From Coriobacteriia bacterium (GTDB lineage: Bacteria > Actinomycetota > Coriobacteriia > WRKU01 > WQUG01): a stretch of 16,791 nt of DNA. A model generated the notes under the pieces. The model ran no database searches and was not told the origin of the DNA. It saw nothing but the letters and a program-made list of their open reading frames with translations. Of this stretch, positions 13,291-16,791 are shown piece after piece. Position 1 is the first letter of the stretch, and each line of letters begins with the position of its first letter. A program made the position numbers and the translations under genes. The DNA lies in assembly GCA_009785705.1 (NCBI GenBank), contig WQVS01000018.1, forward strand, positions 1-16,791, in the 5' to 3' direction.

Positions 13291-13389
13291 GCGTGGTTTT
13301 GATGAGTGCATAGGCGTTGAAGCGAGGGGTGAAGCGTGCAACGCACGTGAGCCCTTCGATTTAGCGGCTAGGCACCACCAAAACCACGC
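13291..13389 (-). ncRNA. structured element E3 spanning the pheT stop codon
   Basis: Closing stem GCGTGGTTTTG (13291-13301) with CAAAACCACGC (13379-13389), perfect over eleven bases; second stem CGAGGG (13323-13328) with CCCTTCG (13352-13358), one bulge; apical hairpin CGTGC/GCACG (13335-13347). The right closing arm lies inside the last codons of pheT, and the conserved CTAR block of the element supplies the pheT stop TAG (13370-13368). It shares the core with E1 and E2. Confidence 0.68.
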
Positions 13390-15848
13390 AGAGTTGCGCC
13401 CGCTGATTTCTGCAGACCCACCAACAGCTTTTCATGTTGGGGCTCTACCTCATCCATGCTTAGGGTTCTGTCGGCACGGTAACTCAAGCTAAAGGCAAGT
13501 GATTTCTTGCCCTCTGGAACACCCTTGCCTTCATAGACATCAAAGAGGCGCACAGTGCTCAGATAAGTCTTCTTCCCAAGGCTCTCAATGCGCTGCGTAA
13601 TGCTCTCTGCACTCACATCACGATCTACCAGTAGGGCAATGTCAAATTCAATGCCTGGATACCTTGAAGGCATCTGCACCTCGTCCAGGTCCCTAGCGGC
13701 CTTGTACAGAGCCTTGCACTGTAGCTCAAAGCAAACAACAGGCTCCCCGATATCAAAGGTAGCTGTCTCACGGGGGTGGAGCTCGCCCACTACTCCCCTA
13801 ACATGTCCACCTATGTGCAGCTCTGCTATACGCCCAGGCTGCAGGTAAGGATAGTCCTCATCATTTGCCGCAACAAAGCGAGCCTTGGCAATGCCCAGTT
13901 CACGCAGAAGTGTCTCTATGATGCCCTTAGCATCGTAGAAGTCTATCTCTGATTCTGGCATATTCCAGCCGCGCTTGTTCCAAGACCCACATAGCACCGC
14001 TGCAATATGTTCAGCCTCTTTTGGCTGCTTGCGTCCCTCTACTGCCTCAAACACCGTGCCATTTTCATAGAGCTGCACATTTCGTGTGCCGCGCTTCAGG
14101 TTCAGAGCCACAGAATGCAGCAAGTTCGGCAGCAACTGCGCGCGCAAAACCGACTGATCCTGCGACAGCGGGTTGTGCAATTGCACTAGGCTAGGCTGAA
14201 CGCCTAGCTTTTCATAGTCTGCAGGATTCCCAAAGGGCAAAGTCAAAGTTTCAAAAAGTCCCTGTGCACGAAGGACGCGCTCCACCTTACGACGCAGCTT
14301 CTGCTGAGGAGTCAGACCCCCAATACGCTTACGTCCACCAGGAAGTGTTGTCGGAGTGTTCTCCATGCCATACAGACGCAAAATCTCTTCTATAAGGTCT
14401 ACGTCACGTCTAACCTCATCTCTAAAGCCTGGCACAGTAACAGAAAGCAGCTCTGCGCCTTCATCAGCCACAACAGCAAACTGCAAGTCGTTCAAAATCT
14501 TCTCACAAGTATCTAGCGTAAGGTCTGTACCTAGCAGGGCATTTACCTTTGCTAGGGGCAAATCAATAGTGCGTCGCTCGTAGACATTCGGGTAATGGTC
14601 GATGCTTCCTGTTGCCAGCTTGCCCTCGCCCAATCGCGCAATAAGCTCTGCACAAATATCCAAGGCCGCAGTAGCACTTTCAATGTCAACACCACGCTCA
14701 AAGCGCAAGGAAGATTCTGATATCAGCTGGAATCCGCGACTGGTGCGACTCGTCACAACCTGGTCAAACACGGCTGCCTCAAGCAAAATGTTTTTCGTTG
14801 TAGCAGAGACCTCAGTATTTGCTGCACCCATTACGCCAGCCAGGGTAATAGGTCCTGAGGGGTCAGTTATCAGCAAGTTCCCCGAAGTTAGCTTACGCTC
14901 GACTTCATCTAGGGTCGTGATGGTCTCGCCAGGCTCACCATCATAGGCACGCCTCACGATAACAGCAGCACGACCTGCGTCATTCTTCGCAATGGCGTCA
15001 AGGTCAAAGGCATGGAAGGGCTGCCCCGTCTCGAACATAACCAGATTAGTAATGTCTACAATGTTGTTAATGGAGCGCGCCCCAGCAGCCTCAACGCGCT
15101 CAACCAGCCAATCAGGTGAGGGGCCCACCGTAATATCGCTAATCACGCGTGCAGCATAACGCGGACAATCTTCACTATTCTCTATCGTGATGTCTACTAG
15201 TGACTGGACATCCTCTGCCGCTGGCTGAAGCTCAGCCTTGACCTTGTCAGCAAAGCTAGGCTCACTGAAGTCGGGGCTTGGCAGACCAAATACTGCTGCC
15301 ATTTCACGGGCGACACCCTGCATCGAAAGACAGTCGGGACGATTGGGAGTAATCTCCAAATCCAGAATCGTATCTGCCATGTCGTAATAGCTTGCAAAAG
15401 GCATGCCAATAGGGGCATCTGCGGGCAAAATCAAGAGGCCATCGGCGTCTGAGCCAATGCCTAGCTCACGGGCAGAGCAGTTCATGCCCATACTAACTTC
15501 CCCGCGCAGCTTTGACTTTTTAATCTTGAAGTCTCCCGGCAAGACAGAGCCCACTGTTGCCACGGGAACCTTGTCACCCGCCTCAAAGTTGTCGGCACCA
15601 CACACAATCTGCACAGGCTCCCCTGCGCCAATATCAACCTGTGTCACCCAGAGGGTATCTGCGTTCGGGTGCTTGTCCTTTGCAGTAATATGACCCACGA
15701 CGATGCCTTCAAGGGCCTCGCCTGCAGTTTCAACTGCCTCAACAGCAGTACCGGTCATGTCTAGAGTGTAGACAAAATTATCCATATCAGCATAGTGCTC
15801 TTCGATGCCAGGAAGCATCTCTTTTAGCCACTTTAAAGATACGCGCAT
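13368..15848 (-). CDS. pheT: phenylalanyl-tRNA synthetase beta chain
   Basis: This is the beta subunit of the alpha2-beta2 enzyme that charges tRNA-Phe; it holds the tRNA-binding and editing parts. The 826-residue protein has the order expected of bacterial PheT: N-terminal core, an EMAP/OB-type tRNA-binding domain (about 40-155, VGHITAKDKHPNADTLWVTQ), the B3/B4 editing domain (about 215-400), the B5 domain (about 425-500, DVDLIEEILRLYG), the catalytic-like core, and the C-terminal FDX-ACB anticodon-binding domain (about 730-826, YPGIEFDIALLVDRDVS). Length is normal. It follows pheS in the same direction, with an unusually long gap of 156 bases that contains a hairpin (15906-15979), where pheS and pheT usually sit close together. 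The ribosome site is AAGAGAG. The end of the gene is part of element E3. Confidence 0.97.
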   Translation of the reverse strand: MRVSLKWLKEMLPGIEEHYADMDNFVYTLDMTGTAVEAVETAGEALEGIVVGHITAKDKHPNADTLWVTQVDIGAGEPVQIVCGADNFEAGDKVPVATVGSVLPGDFKIKKSKLRGEVSMGMNCSARELGIGSDADGLLILPADAPIGMPFASYYDMADTILDLEITPNRPDCLSMQGVAREMAAVFGLPSPDFSEPSFADKVKAELQPAAEDVQSLVDITIENSEDCPRYAARVISDITVGPSPDWLVERVEAAGARSINNIVDITNLVMFETGQPFHAFDLDAIAKNDAGRAAVIVRRAYDGEPGETITTLDEVERKLTSGNLLITDPSGPITLAGVMGAANTEVSATTKNILLEAAVFDQVVTSRTSRGFQLISESSLRFERGVDIESATAALDICAELIARLGEGKLATGSIDHYPNVYERRTIDLPLAKVNALLGTDLTLDTCEKILNDLQFAVVADEGAELLSVTVPGFRDEVRRDVDLIEEILRLYGMENTPTTLPGGRKRIGGLTPQQKLRRKVERVLRAQGLFETLTLPFGNPADYEKLGVQPSLVQLHNPLSQDQSVLRAQLLPNLLHSVALNLKRGTRNVQLYENGTVFEAVEGRKQPKEAEHIAAVLCGSWNKRGWNMPESEIDFYDAKGIIETLLRELGIAKARFVAANDEDYPYLQPGRIAELHIGGHVRGVVGELHPRETATFDIGEPVVCFELQCKALYKAARDLDEVQMPSRYPGIEFDIALLVDRDVSAESITQRIESLGKKTYLSTVRLFDVYEGKGVPEGKKSLAFSLSYRADRTLSMDEVEPQHEKLLVGLQKSAGATLRGFGGA

Positions 15849-15905
15849 TAGTAATGCTCTCTTTCAATCATAAGGTCAAAGACAAAATCTAGAACAAGGC
15901 AAATG

Positions 15906-15979
15906 GCGAGGACTGGAAATGGGGACTTCAGTCAGTAGAAGGGACAGCCTTCCTTGCGCTCCCATTCCAAGTCCTTCGC
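15906..15979 (-). other. long hairpin between pheS and pheT
   Basis: GCGAGGACTGGAAATGGG (15906-15923) is complementary to CCCATTCCAAGTCCTTCGC (15961-15979) with three single-base bulges, about 17 pairs in all. The loop holds a smaller GAAGG/CCTTC hairpin (about 15938-15952). It lies in the message between the two subunit genes. It could be a processing site, a partial terminator that sets the ratio of the two chains, or a mobile palindrome. No strong T-run follows. Confidence 0.55.
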
Positions 15980-16004
15980 AGTCAAGCTCTCGCGGCCAAG
16001 TCTT

Positions 16005-16791
16005 CTAAAACTGGCGCAAAAAGCGCATGTCGCCATCAATCAATATACGAATATCAGGAATGTCATAACGCAAAGCTGCAATACGGTCAACGCCCATGCC
16101 AAAAGCAAAGCCCGTATACACATCAGGGTCAACTCCTGCATGCTTGAAGACCTCTGGGTCTACCATGCCGCAGCCCAATATCTCAATCCAGCCCGTGTTT
16201 CCGCAGAAGCGACAGCCACTACCATCGCAAATACCGCAGCTGACATCTACCTCTGCGCTCGGCTCAGTAAAGGGAAAGAAGTGCGGACGAAAGCGCGTCT
16301 TGCGGTCCTTGCCAAACATCTCTTTGACAAAGTAGTCCAAGGTTCCGCGCAAGTCAGCAAAAGTAATGTCTCGGTCGACAACAAGACCTTCCATCTGAGT
16401 AAACTGTGGCAAGTGCGTAGGGTCTGCCGCGTCGCGACGATACACCTTCCCCGGAGCCAAGATGTAAATAGGAGGCTCCTGGCGCTGCATTGTGCGCACC
16501 TGTACAGGGCTTGTATGTGTGCGCAGGACAAGCTCACTCGGCTCTGGACCAGAATGCTCCTCTCCACTGAGATCATGCAGATAAAAGGTATCGCTGGCAC
16601 TGCGGGCAGGATGTTGGATGCTGTGATTAAGCGCCGTGAAGTTAAAGAATTCTAGTTCCGCCTCAGGGCCCTCTGCCACAGAATAGCCAATGCCTGCGAA
16701 GATATCGACAATCTCATCGCGAATACGACTAATCAGGTGCTGAGCACCCAGAGGAGTAGTACGTCCCGGCAGAGTAACATCCAACCTGCCC
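16005..16791 (-). CDS. pheS: phenylalanyl-tRNA synthetase alpha chain (N-terminus outside the window)
   Basis: The alpha subunit carries the active site that forms phenylalanyl-adenylate and charges tRNA-Phe. The frame is open to the right edge, so the first roughly 80-90 residues (coiled coil and start) are missing; the TTG at 16784 is not the start, since the family motif continues across it as GRLDVTLPGR. Visible class II signatures are PEAELEFFNFTALN (motif 1 region), RTHTSPVQVR, GKVYRRDAADPTHLPQFTQMEG (motif 2), a Cys-rich CGICDGSGCRFCGNTGW loop usual in many bacterial PheS, EILGCGMVDPEV, and AFGMGVDRIAALRY (motif 3). The stop is TAG at 16007-16005. It forms a two-gene operon with pheT. 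A T-box or other leader, if any, would lie beyond the window. Confidence 0.97.
   Translation of the reverse strand, partial: GRLDVTLPGRTTPLGAQHLISRIRDEIVDIFAGIGYSVAEGPEAELEFFNFTALNHSIQHPARSASDTFYLHDLSGEEHSGPEPSELVLRTHTSPVQVRTMQRQEPPIYILAPGKVYRRDAADPTHLPQFTQMEGLVVDRDITFADLRGTLDYFVKEMFGKDRKTRFRPHFFPFTEPSAEVDVSCGICDGSGCRFCGNTGWIEILGCGMVDPEVFKHAGVDPDVYTGFAFGMGVDRIAALRYDIPDIRILIDGDMRFLRQF

Noticed and set aside
16190..16245. Cys-rich segment of PheS as an unusual zinc-finger insertion
   Set aside because: The CGIC...GCRFCGNTGW loop is normal in many bacterial PheS proteins.
16784..16791. A possible TTG start for pheS near the right edge
   Set aside because: The family motif DVTLPGR continues upstream in frame (GR before it), so the gene runs off the window and TTG is an internal leucine codon.
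1..16791. CRISPR array
   Set aside because: No regularly spaced direct repeats of 24-40 bases are seen; the repeats found are dispersed and differ in spacing.

Overview
The window looks like a stretch of a mid-GC bacterial chromosome. A sortase-type surface protein, a lipoprotein with a lipobox, a TrhP1-like U32 protein of 309 residues and a pheS-pheT pair next to lysA suggest a Gram-positive, and my best guess is an Actinomycetota of the class Coriobacteriia (Atopobium/Lancefieldella-like). That assignment rests on protein style and base composition judged by eye, not on a search, and is uncertain.

Layout. Positions 1-865 (+) hold the 3' end of a cell-wall-anchored surface protein and a translationally coupled small secreted protein. 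Positions 932-2545 hold a U32-family protein (-) and a YfcE/MJ0936-like phosphoesterase (+) that diverge from a shared promoter region. Positions 2534-5915 (-) hold a large polytopic membrane protein whose promoter carries a perfect 10+10 palindrome over its -10 box, an unknown two-span membrane protein and a PhnB-like VOC protein. Positions 5916-11100 look like an accessory island. It contains a PepSY lipoprotein, two decayed toxin-antitoxin modules of different families, several structured or repeated intergenic segments, and an Hsp70 homologue with a zinc ribbon at each end and no helical lid. Positions 11104-11613 (-) hold tRNA-Pro, tRNA-Gly and tRNA-Arg, transcribed in that order. Positions 11759-16791 (-) hold lysA, pheT and the 3' part of pheS, which is cut by the window edge.

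The most unusual feature is non-coding. Three copies (E1, E2, E3) of an element of about 90-100 nt, each predicted to fold as a closing stem plus nested inner hairpins, sit directly after tRNA-Gly, after tRNA-Pro and at the pheT stop codon. The core sequence is shared, while the closing-stem sequence differs completely between copies and yet pairs perfectly in each, which is covariation. A fourth, probably unrelated, folded segment abuts the lysA stop. In the island, four copies of a different motif, reading TGAAMTGACCC on the minus strand and similar to an IS3/IS150-type end, lie in one orientation on the 3' side of minus-strand genes. The two toxin-antitoxin modules are each preceded by a copy of the same sequence of about 90 bp. 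This gives the island a cassette-like look.

How the genes work together: the right-hand core supplies translation (Phe-tRNA synthetase and three tRNAs) and lysine/diaminopimelate metabolism. The left-hand genes are envelope and housekeeping functions. The centre is a graveyard of selfish or stress modules around an intact, unusual chaperone gene with a heavily structured leader.
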